Part shown: positions 23,662 to 34,443 of the stretch, in pieces
How positions within the stretch are numbered: position 1 is the stretch's first letter
How the letters are laid out: every line of letters begins with the position of its first letter
Assembly (NCBI GenBank): GCA_028641055.1
Contig: CM054062.1
Span: forward strand, 174,301,642-174,365,641
Direction of reading: 5' to 3'
DNA: 64,000 nt
DNA from: Alopecurus myosuroides
Taxonomy: Eukaryota; Streptophyta; Magnoliopsida; Poales; Poaceae
The notes under the pieces: generated by a model
Told to the model about the DNA's origin: nothing
Databases searched by the model: none
Seen by the model: only the letters and a program-made list of their open reading frames with translations
Made by a program: the position numbers and the translations under genes

Positions 23662-23778
23662 CCTATTGGTGGGAAATGCGAAATTGTAGCTTCGGAATCT
23701 CGCTTAATTGAATCTCTTGCTCCGGGTAGAATTTCTAGGCGTTCTGTATATGAACCCCTTCAAACAGGGCTTATTGCC
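23662..23778 (+). pseudogene. atpA: Plastid atpA fragment, left half (nuclear plastid DNA)
   Basis: Plus-strand translation gives [15 protein letters not shown], then [16 protein letters not shown], a clear match to the chloroplast ATP synthase alpha subunit just before its nucleotide-binding site. The reading frame continues at 50248 on the far side of the Tat element (IDSMIPIG...), so this is one fragment split by a retrotransposon. Differences from the plastid consensus (for example cysteine in place of glycine in GKG) show it is a decayed nuclear copy, not a working gene. Confidence 0.88.
23774..23778. repeat. Left 5-bp target-site duplication of the Tat element
   Basis: TTGCC, identical to 50243-50247. 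Confidence 0.9.
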
Positions 23779-24269
23779 TGTCGAATCCCTGACTCAACAA
23801 ATCCCTTCGGTGAACCCATCGGGTTTCGATTAGGAGAACCCATGAGCGCTGGTGGAATCGTCGGCTAGACAGGGGGCAAGATTTACCCAGGTTCGGGGCC
23901 CTCGTAGAGGTAAAACCCTTACTCCTGCCTCTTATCGATCTGTATTGATGATTAGATCGGTTACAAAGGTGGTGCTCGAATCGAGAGTAGGTCTCGAGTT
24001 CAAGGCTTTAGGTCGTGCGGTATTGCTTGGTCCTCTCTCGGGGGCTCTCCTGGCCTTATATAGGTGGCCAGGTCTCGAGTTCTACCCGGAGAGGACTCGA
24101 ACCCTAGCTAGGTCGGTTACATGTTTCCTAGCTTAACCCGCAAGTTTAGTGCGGGTGGGCTTCACGTGGACCTTCTGGAGTATTCCAAGGGCTCCTCTTC
24201 TTGGGCCTTCACCTTGGGCCTGAGAGGGGGCGTCCTTATCCGCAGGATCCAGAATCCATATCTTCGTCA
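23779..24269 (-). repeat. 3' LTR of the Tat element
   Basis: 491 bp, TG...CA ends. On the minus strand it has a TATA box CTATATAAGG (plus 24054-24063). Differs from the 5' LTR by five substitutions, two adjacent. Confidence 0.95.
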
Positions 24270-24282
24270 GTAGCCCCCGAGC
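24270..24282 (-). other. Polypurine tract of the Tat element
   Basis: Minus strand reads GCTCGGGGGCTAC directly before the 3' LTR. It primes plus-strand DNA synthesis. Similar tracts recur inside the antisense-gene introns. Confidence 0.8.
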
Positions 24283-25110
24283 GTTTGCTCGAGTGGGATT
24301 TTTCCAGTCGAGTAGACGGTCAAACATTTCTTGGCCTTGCTTTTTCTTTTGAATAAACAGCTTGGCTGCTTACTGTTTTAAAGGGTGTGTTCCCTATGCA
24401 ATGAGTCCTTATGCTCAAGTGTTGAGCGACTTAGGTGCCTGTTATTGCGGCTTTATTTGCAGAAGGATGCGGCACAGTAGCTTGGCTCTCCCGAGAGATC
24501 AGAGCCAATTAATTGCGACTAGGGCAAAAACATTCCTGGCCTACACAGATTCGAGACCTCCGACTCGAACCCGATAAGGTGATTGTTGCGACTGGGCCGT
24601 TGTGGACTTATCGAGTCGAACTTAACCTATGAGGGTACCCGGCGCGTCCGCTAGGATTTTTCTTCGTGTTGTTGACACGGAATCATACCGGAGGACGCAG
24701 CTTTTGAGTGCGATTCCAGGCCCTTAAGAGAGATCTTTCTGGGTCTTACCTTCATATTCGAAGAATATGGCATCCGGATGTGCCTAGTCGGCTGAACAAC
24801 CCAGGTTTTTATGATGTAATATATCATGTGTAAAAAAGAGGCAGGTTATATCTACCCGAATGACAGTTTGAGTTTCAACCGAAAGGATTTCCGTGCTGAG
24901 GAAAGTTATGCTCATATGAAAGAGTTTTCATGCTTGGAGTGACGTGCCCATACGAAAGGGTTTTCGTGTATAGGGCATTTTTCTCTTGTCTTAAAGAGGT
25001 CTTGCGTTATGATTTGTTTCTCAAAAGAGTTGCTTTTAGTCGAAGGAATTTTCATACGAAGCTGTTTTCGTGTTTGAATTCTCCATTCGACAATTCTTGA
25101 GCTTGATGTC
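24283..25110. other. Tat 3' untranslated region, distal part, with hairpin repeats
   Basis: No coding sequence. 24876-25075 carries five imperfect hairpins with the core CGAAAGG.TTTTCG: near 24879, 24912, 24949, 25039 and 25053. ATGTC at 25106-25110 is the target duplication of the Tekay insertion. Confidence 0.6.
25106..25110. repeat. Left 5-bp target-site duplication of the Tekay element
   Basis: ATGTC, identical to 38744-38748. Confidence 0.92.
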
Positions 25111-28100
25111 TGTAACATCCCAAGTATGAAAATCTCCCCCTAGATGTTTGTTTCTTGTTTTATTTTTGTTTTGCATCATGTCATCATATTCATTTGATTT
25201 TTGTTTGCATTGTGTTGCATTTGATCTCATTGTTTCCATCTGTTTTCTATTTGAATTCCAAACAAAAATTAATTTATTGTCATACTTGTTATGTTACATT
25301 GTGTCAAATAAAAACTACCAAACAAACAATAATTTGTTATACAAAAATTGGAATCAAAAACTTAATTTTGGCTTAACTTTCAATTATTTCTTTTGATACC
25401 AAATTGCTCAACTCAGTTAATTTCCAAAACAATAGCATCAATTAAATTTATTTGGAAAAAACAAAAGTTTGTTTTCAAGTGCTGTTACAAAACAGAGCAA
25501 TATAAAATTTATTCCAAAATTTTGCTAACCCTAGAACCATTTGTTTCTCTCTTTTCCCAAATCTGAAAAAAAGGAAGAAAAGATTAAAAAGAAAGAGAGA
25601 AGGGGGAATAGAGGCTTTCAGCCCAATTGGGCTAGCCCAACTGCCCCCTGGCCCGTACCCCCCACAGGTGGTCTTCTACCTCCGTACGGTACGGAGCTCA
25701 TCCATGGTGGCCACATGGGGATACAGATGAGGGAACGGTGATCCGATGCTTCCATCCCCCTTAAGACCTCGAGCTCTCCCCCCTCCTGCCCTAATTCCTC
25801 CACCCCTCTCTCCCTCGAGCGCCTCCATCTCCTTCCTCCCTCTGCACGCTGCTCTCTCTCGCTGCTTCTCCTCTCTGTACCGAGAGCACCACCGCCGCCT
25901 CTCTCTCCGGCGAGTCGCCGGCGCCACGGTGCCCGCCCGGCCGAGCTTGGGCCGGGAACGGAACCGTCCCGGCTCCCTCGTCCTCGCCATCTCCTCTGTA
26001 CCCGCCGACGATCACCGGAGCGCCGCCACCATCCGTTTGTTCGCCGCCCGTCGCCACCGATCCCTCCTTCTCTGTCGACTGCAAGGTGAGTCGCCACCTC
26101 CCGCCATCGTCTCCTCTCCTTTTCCCTCGGGGCCGCACGCCCTCCGGCCGGCAACCGCACTCACCGGCAGCCACCGCACGGCAGCAGCCAACCGCGGCGA
26201 ACCACCGCAGCGAGTCGTCGGCCGCCCTCGCTGTCTGCCCTCTGTCGCTCGCTGTTCGTCCGCAACTGCAGCAAGATGCAACACCTGAACAAAGTTTCAG
26301 TTAAAATTCAGTTATGCGCGCCGACAGAAGGATAACCACACCACGTACCGCTTACCTTCACAAAACGTTTCAGAGCCACAGTGGCCAGCGCCCTGTGCGC
26401 GCAAGCTTTAGCTCGCGGGTTCGACTCCCCCCACCCGCGCTTTAGCCCAAATCTTTTTGTTTTTTTCCAGATCCAACACAGCACTGTATTTTTCTCGCAC
26501 AGGTCCTTGTCTATTACTTCTAGGTCCCTGCAGTTTTGTTTAAGTCCCTAGCTGTGGAATAAATGGCAGATTAACCACCAAACTTTAAAAATGCCTAACT
26601 AATTAATTACAACTCCAAATTTAACATTTTTAATATGTTTTCAATACCAAATTTAATACTCTACCTAATTATAACATTTGTTTTCTGTTTTGAATTTTCA
26701 AAATGCAATTCAAATTTGAATTCAAATAATTCAATTGCAATTTGCTAAAATCCATAACTAATTCATTATTAATCCAAATCATGCAAATAAAATATGTTTT
26801 CCATACCATTTTGAACCACCAATTCAAATATAAATTTTGTTTCATGATTTGAATAATTTAAATTGCCTAAATAATTTAATACTTGTTTAATTCATTTAAA
26901 TTTGTTAAAATCATAACCTGCTCAAATAAAATTATTTTTGAACATGCAAAATATGTTTTCAACCTAGAAAAGTGTAAACTTTTCAAATATGAATTTGAAT
27001 TTATCTTTTGAACAAATAAAATTCAAATCAAATTCAAACTTGTTTTAAAATCATTTAAAACTTGTTTAATATTGTTTCAATCATAATAAATTCGTCCTAA
27101 CTCCTTTTTCAATATTTGAAACATGTAATCCAACTAAAAATTGGTGTTCTTTTCAAATATAAACTTTTTTATCTGTTTTGAACAATTTAACTTGGTGAAA
27201 ACAATAAATACTTGTGTGACAACTTTAAGGAACCAAAAATTCCATAACTTACTAAATAAATTTCTAAATTGGTAAACCCTATTTTAAATTGGTTCTATTG
27301 TTGTTATTTTGTTGTTTTCCTCATCCATGCATCATACTATTTCACCTTCATCTGTTGATTAGTTGGAAAACAAATAATCTAACCCAAAATTCATGGGCTT
27401 TTCATATGCAACTCAAAATTGCATATGTGTCCATTTAATTTGTGTTACCATGTCAACTAGTTTATTTTGATGCATCAATTAAATGGTCATGCATCATCCC
27501 ATGATTGTGCACTATGCCATGTTATTGATTGTTTGTTCTCTGCGTTGTTTGTTTGCTTCTTCTCGGATAGACGACGACGTTGAGACCGACGATCCTTACG
27601 ACACCCCTTCTGAGGATTTAGCCCAGTACCAGGCTGTTGAGCTTGCAGGCAAGTTATCACTCACATGAACCACTGTGTTCCTTTCAACATTGGTTACCGA
27701 TACTTTTCCGTTGTCTATTTCTACTAGCCATATGTATCGTTGCTTCTGTTACGATCCTATCACATGATACCCTAAAACCATGATATTGCCTCACCTCCAG
27801 TCCTATAACCCCGTTGTTTGAGCCCGTGTCTTACCTGCATGCTTAGGGTTGTTTCTGCTCGAGTCTGTTACCCGTTACTTTCTGTTATCATATTCTATTA
27901 TGTTCTGGGCTCGATGGTTAAACAATCAACCTGTTAATGCTTTGGGTAATAATAATTTGATGATAAGGCACCGGCAGGAGGCCCGGCGTGGTTTTGAGGC
28001 CTGCTAGTGTCGACCCTAATTAGGAAAAGGGTCTTGTCTACTGATCCATGATGAGCGTGCTCACCGCATCCGGGTGGTGGTATGGAACCCCCCTCGACTT

Positions 28101-29412
28101 TGATCTGATCCGCAGTTTGTCCGAAGAGCCACACTTAGTTCGGGTGTTCCATTTGGCTCATACGCATGAATGGGTCGCTCCCATGGTTACTGATGATGAT
28201 GATGACGCACACATATAGGGCGAGGCCTGTAGTGCCGGGGTGTTGTGTCCTGCGGGAGTTTTGCACACCTGCGCTGAGTATTCGGCTGCGTGGCTGGGAC
28301 CTTATAGCTCCGTGGCTCCTAGGACATGCTGTAGTGATGGTTCGAGTCGTGTCGAGTTCACCTGAGTTTTAGTTGGTGGCTTGAGTGTGTACGGGTACTG
28401 GAGCACACCCTGCAGGGATGAATCTTCTCGAGAAGCCGTGTTGTCCGCGGTTATGTGACGACTTGGTGAAAGTACTGGCTAACAAGTACTCAGACAACTT
28501 ACACCTAACTATAATAACTTGACTAGTAATAGAATTATTGACACAATAACCTGACTCATCATTAATCCAACTGTGTGAGTTATCCTTGGGTTGCTTCCTT
28601 AGAAGGGGGTGACATTGGATGGGTTTGTTTGGATTTACTTTCAGTTGGTTACAATACTCGATCTTATCTCCTTTCTGTTAGCCGGAAGTTATAGTATGTT
28701 CTGTAGTTGGTTAGTGCAGCCAGCTGCCGCATCTTTTGTATTTCCCCTTTCTTCCGTTGAACCCAAAGCATCTGTGCTTGGTGTTGACGGGTTACACTTT
28801 GGTGAACTGTGAGTCTTGCTTGCCAGTACGTTGGTGTACTGACCCCTCTGGGGCTGTGGTTTACGCAGACGACGATTCCGAGGATCCCCATGGAGGCTAC
28901 TACGTGGAGTACGACGAGACTGCAGACGAGTAGATAGCGGACCCGGGCAGGATCCGAGACTTCGTGGATGGGCTTCGTCTTCTTTTATTTCCCGGCTTCT
29001 TAAGCCTATTTGGATTTGTCTGTACTCAGACCCTTTGTTTGCTTCCGCTGTTGTAATGAATGTTATGTTGGGACATGTGTCCTCTGGATGATTGTATTTG
29101 CTATTCTCTGCCTTAGTGAAGGCTATTTGCAACCTTATTTCAATCTTTTGTGTCTTAGAGACATTCTGTGGTATCATTCCGTTTTAACGCTGTTGACGTA
29201 CCCTGCGTGATTGATATGAAGTATGTCGACAGTAGTGCCTATGGTCTCTAGTGGATAGTTTACATCGACGGTGGAATAGCAGGGCTTGTGTTGTCGCGCA
29301 TAAGCGCAGGCCTACCAGGAAGCTGGGACGTGGGAGCAGTTATGCCCCATAATCCAAGCATCTGCTATCCAGTTCGGCCCAATGAGTATCCCCTAGAAAC
29401 CAGGGTGCGACA
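25111..29412 (+). repeat. 5' LTR of the Tekay element
   Basis: 4302 bp. Identical to the 3' LTR from 25111 to 27167; all differences lie from 27168 on. Structure: AT-rich start, GC-rich promoter/leader area (25620-26280), long AT-rich middle, then an end region resembling the R/U5 of other long-LTR elements. Contains the split ORF listed next and a tRNA B-box-like GGTTCGACTCC at 26418-26428. Confidence 0.96.
25746..28933 (+). CDS. Putative three-exon gene encoded within the 5' LTR
   Basis: Exons 25746-26085 (donor CAAG|GTGAGT), 27571-27648 (after CGGATAG, then GC-type donor CAG|GCAAGT) and 28869-28933 (after TTACGCAG, stop TAG 28931-28933). All junctions are phase 1 and the joined frame is 483 nt, 160 residues. 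The first 113 residues are basic and Pro/Ser/Arg-rich; the last 47 are strongly acidic (DDDVETDDPYDTPSED..., then DDDSEDPHGGYYVEYDE). No known domain. The same exon sizes, phases and GC donor occur in the diverged LTR at 2641-6368, which argues against chance. Whether it is translated, or the splice sites merely process the retroelement leader, cannot be told from sequence. Confidence 0.5.
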
Positions 29413-30019
29413 AATGGTATCAGAGCCTGTCTGCCTGTAGGATCCCTTTTACTGGTCGCAGTTGAGTCTAGAAACTATTTTGTAGCTATATAGGAAAAAT
29501 GAAACGTGAGAGTAGGAATTCTGCCATTTTATTTCTTTCCCCACCCACCCTCCCTTTTCTGGTAAGGAAGTGCAACGTTGTTTTCTCTTTCTCATCTAAA
29601 CTTTCAAGTTAGGATTTCACGAATCCTGGTTTCTCTGGGATAGTTATATCTACTAGACCATAGGAATGGAGGTGGTTGTGACATGATTTATCATGTTGCC
29701 TACTCACGATTGAGAACGGTGGCAAATAAGCCCCGGAAGCAGATCCTCTATTCCTTAAGCAGTAGATATTGATCCTTTAGAAGCCCGGATGGGTTTTCCC
29801 ATAGTACCTCAGGTGTTTGTGGTCTCCTGTTTCCCAGTTGTTGCTTCGATATCGTCCTTCACAAATCTTCTCTTCCGTTGTAACAACTTATCTGTTGATC
29901 AGTTGTTAACCTCCATCCTTGTTCTATGCTGTCGACTTACCGTCTGAAGTAATCCTTTTAAGCACTTGTATTGGATTTTGTTATCCGGTTAGTGTGTTAA
30001 TCTTGGTATCCTCTTCAGG
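29413..30019 (+). other. Tekay leader with primer-binding site
   Basis: TGGTATCAGAGCCTG at 29415-29429, two bases after the LTR, matches the primer-binding site complementary to the 3' end of initiator Met-tRNA used by many plant retrotransposons. The remaining leader to 30019 is non-coding. Confidence 0.92.
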
Positions 30020-30877
30020 ATGGAAAGTGGTGACGAAGAACCCACACTGCCACCCGAGATGGGGAAAGTGCTATCTCAGATGACACAAGTTATAAAGCAG
30101 ATGCAGTAGAACCAAGACCTTGGGAGTAATGGCAACACCCGGGTGTCTATTCGGGAGTTCCTTGAGCTCAATCCGCGCACGTTTGATAACTCCTCCGAGC
30201 CATTGGATGCTGATGACTGGCTCCGTGAAATGAACCGTACTCTTGTGGTAGCTCATGTGGCTGACAAGGACCGTGTTCCTTACGTGACCTACCTTCTCCG
30301 TGGGCAATCTATGTCTTGGTGGGAGAATTTCCAAGAAATGAGAGGTTCTAGTGTGGCAATCACATGGGAGGATTTCAAGCAAGCCTTCGTGCGCCATCAC
30401 ATTCCCGATGGGCTCATGGAGAAAATGCGTGAGGAATTCTATTCTTTCACACAAGGCAAATTGGACGTTCTCGAATACCAAAGAGAGTTCAATCGTCTGG
30501 CTCGCTACGCCGGAGATGAAATCTCCACGGAAGCGAGAAAGATGGCAAAGTTCCGCAGGGGTCTCAACCCGGAACTCAAGTATGCTCTCACCAACGTCAA
30601 GGCCAAGAATTTTGAGGACCTCATCAACATCGCTCTAAATGAAGAGCATGGGCGCAAGTTGGTTGAGGAATCTCGTAAGCACTCTCGTGAACAGGCTAAT
30701 CTCTCGAAAGCTATCATGCCTCCACAAAAAACGAAGAGTTTGGGTTCCATATACCACTCCAACACCTCCCATCTGCTTGCCAAGCCCGGCAGGATTTCTT
30801 GCCCTCCCTCCCACCCCAGTGGTATCTTCAGGAGGTGCTCCATCTCAGCCAAGTCCAACAGGTCCTCGTTCTGCTAG
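30020..30877 (+). pseudogene. Tekay gag, with amber codon and frameshift
   Basis: ATG at 30020 opens a frame that hits TAG at codon 30 (30107-30109) and then stays open in the same frame to 30875. It encodes a typical Ty3 capsid (EPLDADDWLREMNRTL, then SWWENFQE, WEDFKQAFVRHHIP, and the LDVLEYQREFNRLARYA helix region). At an A-run (30726-30731) the homologous frame changes: the downstream Pro-rich linker and zinc knuckle are in the pol frame, as after a one-base insertion. The zinc knuckle itself has arginine where the first cysteine belongs ([14 protein letters not shown], Arg codon 30882-30884). Gag packages element RNA; this copy should make only a 29-residue peptide without readthrough. 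Confidence 0.88.
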
Positions 30878-33800
30878 TACACGCTTCAAGTGCGGTCTAT
30901 CAGGACACTACTCCTACAAGTGCCCGCAGAACAAGCTACCATCACTACCTATCTCTAAGGTCAATCATGTGACGGTACACACTTCTTCGCCTAGGCCCAG
31001 CAACAGGAACAAGTCTGTCTTGAGAACTGTGAGAGTGAACCATGTCAAGGCCCAGGGAGCAGAAGAATCTCCAGAGGTTGTAATGGGCACACTTCTTGTG
31101 AACTCGTTTCGTGCTAAAGTCTTGTTCGATTCTGGTGCTTCACACTCTTTCATCTCTCAATGCTTTGCAAACAACAGTGGAATCAACTTCGAACAGTTGT
31201 CTATCCCTCTCCTAGTGAAATCACCGGGATCTAGCTGGCAAAGCAATAAAGTTAGCCAGAACATCGAGATCACAATTGGAAACCTTCCATTCCAGGCATC
31301 CTTGATAGCTCTCCACTCTTCAGATATTGATGTCATTCTGGGGATGGATTGGTTGGTAGCCAACAAAGCAGTCATTGATTGTCCTGCCAAGTCTGTCAAA
31401 ATCACACACCCTTCTGGCCAGATAGTCTACTTCCATGCTGAAAATCCAGTTGCTCAACTCTACACTATCAATGCAAATCCTCTACCATCTATTGAAACTA
31501 TTCCGGTGGTTTGTGAATTCCCTGATGTCTTTCCAGAAGAATTGCCAGGAATGCCCCCTGACAGAGCAGTTGAATTCGTGATCGAACTTGAACCAGGCAC
31601 TGCTCCAATCTCTAAGCATCCATACAAGATAGCTCCTCCTGAACTGAAGTTGTTGAAGGAGCAAATCGATATGTACATGGAAAAAGGTTACATTCAACCT
31701 AGTTCCTCGGCTTGGGGTTGCCCAACTCTGTTCGTTGCGAAGAAGGATCAAACAAAGAGACTCGTGGTTGACTATCGTCCTCTCAACGAGAAAACCATAA
31801 AAAACAAGTATCCAATTCCTCGTATCGATGATCTTTTTGATCAACTTGCTGGAGCCTCAATATTCTCCAAGTTGCACTTGAGGATGGGTTACCATCAAAT
31901 AAAGATCAGAAAGGAAGATATTCCAAAAACAGCTTTCACCACTCGCTACGGTCTATATGAATACACCGTCATGTCCTTTGGTCTCACCAATGCACCGGCG
32001 ACATTCTCTCGACTCATGAATTCTGTTTTCCATGAATACCTCGACAAGTTCGTTGTGGTATATCTTGATGATATTCTTGTCTACTCAAAATCCGAGGAAG
32101 AGCATGGAGAACATCTTCGTCTCACTCTCATGAAACTTCGCGAGCATCGTCTATATGCCAAGTTCTCCAAATGTGAATTCTGGATTCCAGAAGTTGCTTA
32201 TCTTGGTCATGTCATCTCTGCCAAGGGCATAGCCATTGACCCAGAAAAGGTTAAGGCAATTGTTGATTGGAAACCTCCTAAGACGGTGAAGCAAGTCAGA
32301 AGTTTTCTTGGTTTGGCTAGCTATTGCCGTCGTTTCGTCCAAAACTTCTCCAAGATTGCCAAACCTCTCACTGATCTCACAAAGAAGGACAAGAAGTTCG
32401 TTTGGTCTCCACAATGTGATTAAAGTTTCAATCTCCTGAAGACTAAACTCACTTCTACACCAGTTCTGGTTGGCCCAGATACTACCAAACCTTTCCAGAT
32501 ATTCTGTGATGCTTCCCTCCAAGGTTTAGGTGCAGTTCTTATGCAAGAACATCAAGTTGTGGCTTATGCTTCACGTCAGTTGAACGCACATGAGCTCAAT
32601 TATCCCACTCATGATCTAGAACTTGCAGCAGTTGTGTTTGCCCTCAAGAAATGGAGGCAATACTTGTTGGGTAATCGCACTGAAATCTTTTCCGATCATA
32701 AGAGTCTGAAATACATCTTCACTCAGCCAGATCTAAACCTCAGGCAAAGGAGATGGATTGAAAAGATCAAAGACTTCGATCTTACCATTTCTTACACTCC
32801 AGGCAAGGCTAATGTTATGGACGATGCTCTCAGTCGAAAGTCGTACTGCAATAATCTCATGATCATGGAAAGCCAACCTCCTCTTCACGAAGAATTCCAG
32901 AAGCTGAACCTTGGTCTTGTTCCTCAAGGTTATCTTGCAAACTTGACAGCCAGTCCAACTCTCGAGGATAAGATTCGTTCTAAACAACTTCGTGATGCTG
33001 AGATCAAGAAGATCGCAAATAACATCAAAGCAGGCAATGTGAAGTATGAGTGCTTCTCAATTGATGACAAGGGAACTGTGTTCTTCGAAGGACGCATTGC
33101 GGTTCCTCAAGTTCAAAGTCTCAAAGATGTTATTCTCAAGGAGGCTCATGAAACTCCTCTCTCCATACATCTTGGAAGTACAAAGATGTACCAGGATCTC
33201 AAGACTCTGTATTGGTGGTCTGGCATGAAGCGTGAAATTGCTCAATACGTTTCTGAATGCGACGTTTGTCAACGTGTCAAGGCAGTTCATCAGAAAACAG
33301 CAGGTCTTCTCCAACCGCTGAAAATTCCTGAGTGGAAGTGGGACATGATTGAAATGGACTTCGTCACTGGTTTTCCAAAGTCCAAGAGGGGCAACGATGC
33401 AATCTTCGTTGTTATTGATCGTCTCACTAAGGTAGCTCACTTCTTTGCTGTCAAAGAAACAATATCAGCTAGCGAGTTAGCAGAGCTCTACACAACAAAG
33501 ATTGTTCCTCTTCATGGTGTTCCATTGGAAATAAGCTCAGACCGTGGAAGCATATTCACTTCTCATTTCTGGAAGAGTTTTCAAGAAGCATTGGGCACCA
33601 AACTTCTGTTCAGCACAGCTTATCACCCTCAGTCTCAAGGGCAAGTCGAAAGAGTCAATCAGATTCTCGAGGATATGCTCAGAGCATGTGGTCTATCCTT
33701 TGGCATGAAATGGGAGGAATGCCTTCCATATGCTGAATTCTCCTACAACAACAGCTTCCAGGGAAGCCTAGGCATGGCACCGTTTGAAGCACTCTATGGC

Positions 33801-34400
33801 CGCAGATGCAGGAGCCCAATCAATTGGTCTGGAGCTGGTGAACGTTCACTCTTAGGCCCTGACATTGTTAAGGAAGCCGAAGAGAAAGTTCGAATCATTC
33901 GTGACAATCTCAAGATTGCTCAGTCTCGTCAGAAAAGCTACTATGACAGCAAGCACAGGGATATGATCTATGCACCTGGTGACAAAGCATATCTCCGTGT
34001 AACTCCCCTCAGAGGCACTCATCGTTTTGGTGTCAAAGGAAAGCTAGCACCGAGATACATTGGTCCGTTCAACATTCTCTCAAGGCGTGCGGAAAATGCC
34101 TATCGTCTTGAACTTCCAGAAAAACTATCCAAGGTGCACGATGTGTTTCACGTGTCACAGCTCAAGAGGTGTTTCAAAGATCCAGATCGTGCAGTTGATC
34201 ATGATTCCATTGAACTGCAAGATGATCTATCTTATGAGGAGCACCCTGTTCGTATTCTCGATGAGACCGAGCGTAAGACTCGCAACAAGAGCACCAAGTT
34301 CTTGAAAGTGCAATGGTCGCATCATTCCGATAAAGAGGCAACATGGGAGACCGAAGAGGATCTTCGCAAGAAGTATCCGGACCTTTTCACTTCTCAGTAG
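30732..34400 (+). pseudogene. Tekay pol: protease, RT, RNase H, integrase, chromodomain-like tail
   Basis: In one frame: protease FDSGASHSF (DSGA at 31128-31139); RT with YLDDILVYS (YLDD 32061-32072); RNase H FCDAS (about 32503); integrase zinc-binding H...H...CDVC (about 33145-33275) and DDE core with D in [10 protein letters not shown] in [12 protein letters not shown] and E in QGQVERVNQ, the last two 35 residues apart; then a chromodomain-like C-terminus with [20 protein letters not shown]. Two lesions matter: TAA at 32421-32423 between RT and RNase H, and histidine (CAC, 31875-31877) in place of the first catalytic RT aspartate (family KIDLR.GYHQ, here [10 protein letters not shown]). The integrase catalytic residues look intact. 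Confidence 0.92.
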
Positions 34401-34423
34401 GAATCTCGGGGCGCGATTCCTTC

Positions 34424-34438
34424 AAGGGGGGGGGGGGG
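34424..34438 (+). other. Polypurine tract of the Tekay element
   Basis: AA followed by 13 G, five bases (CGTTT) before the 3' LTR. The primer site for plus-strand synthesis. Confidence 0.85.
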
Positions 34439-34443
34439 CGTTT

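Noticed and set aside
25618..26305. 180-codon minus-strand frame and others overlapping LTR exon 1 (repeated at 34951-35638)
   Set aside because: They mirror a GC-rich leader in other frames. Only the plus-strand frame from 25746 joins in phase to downstream exons, so the rest are shadows.
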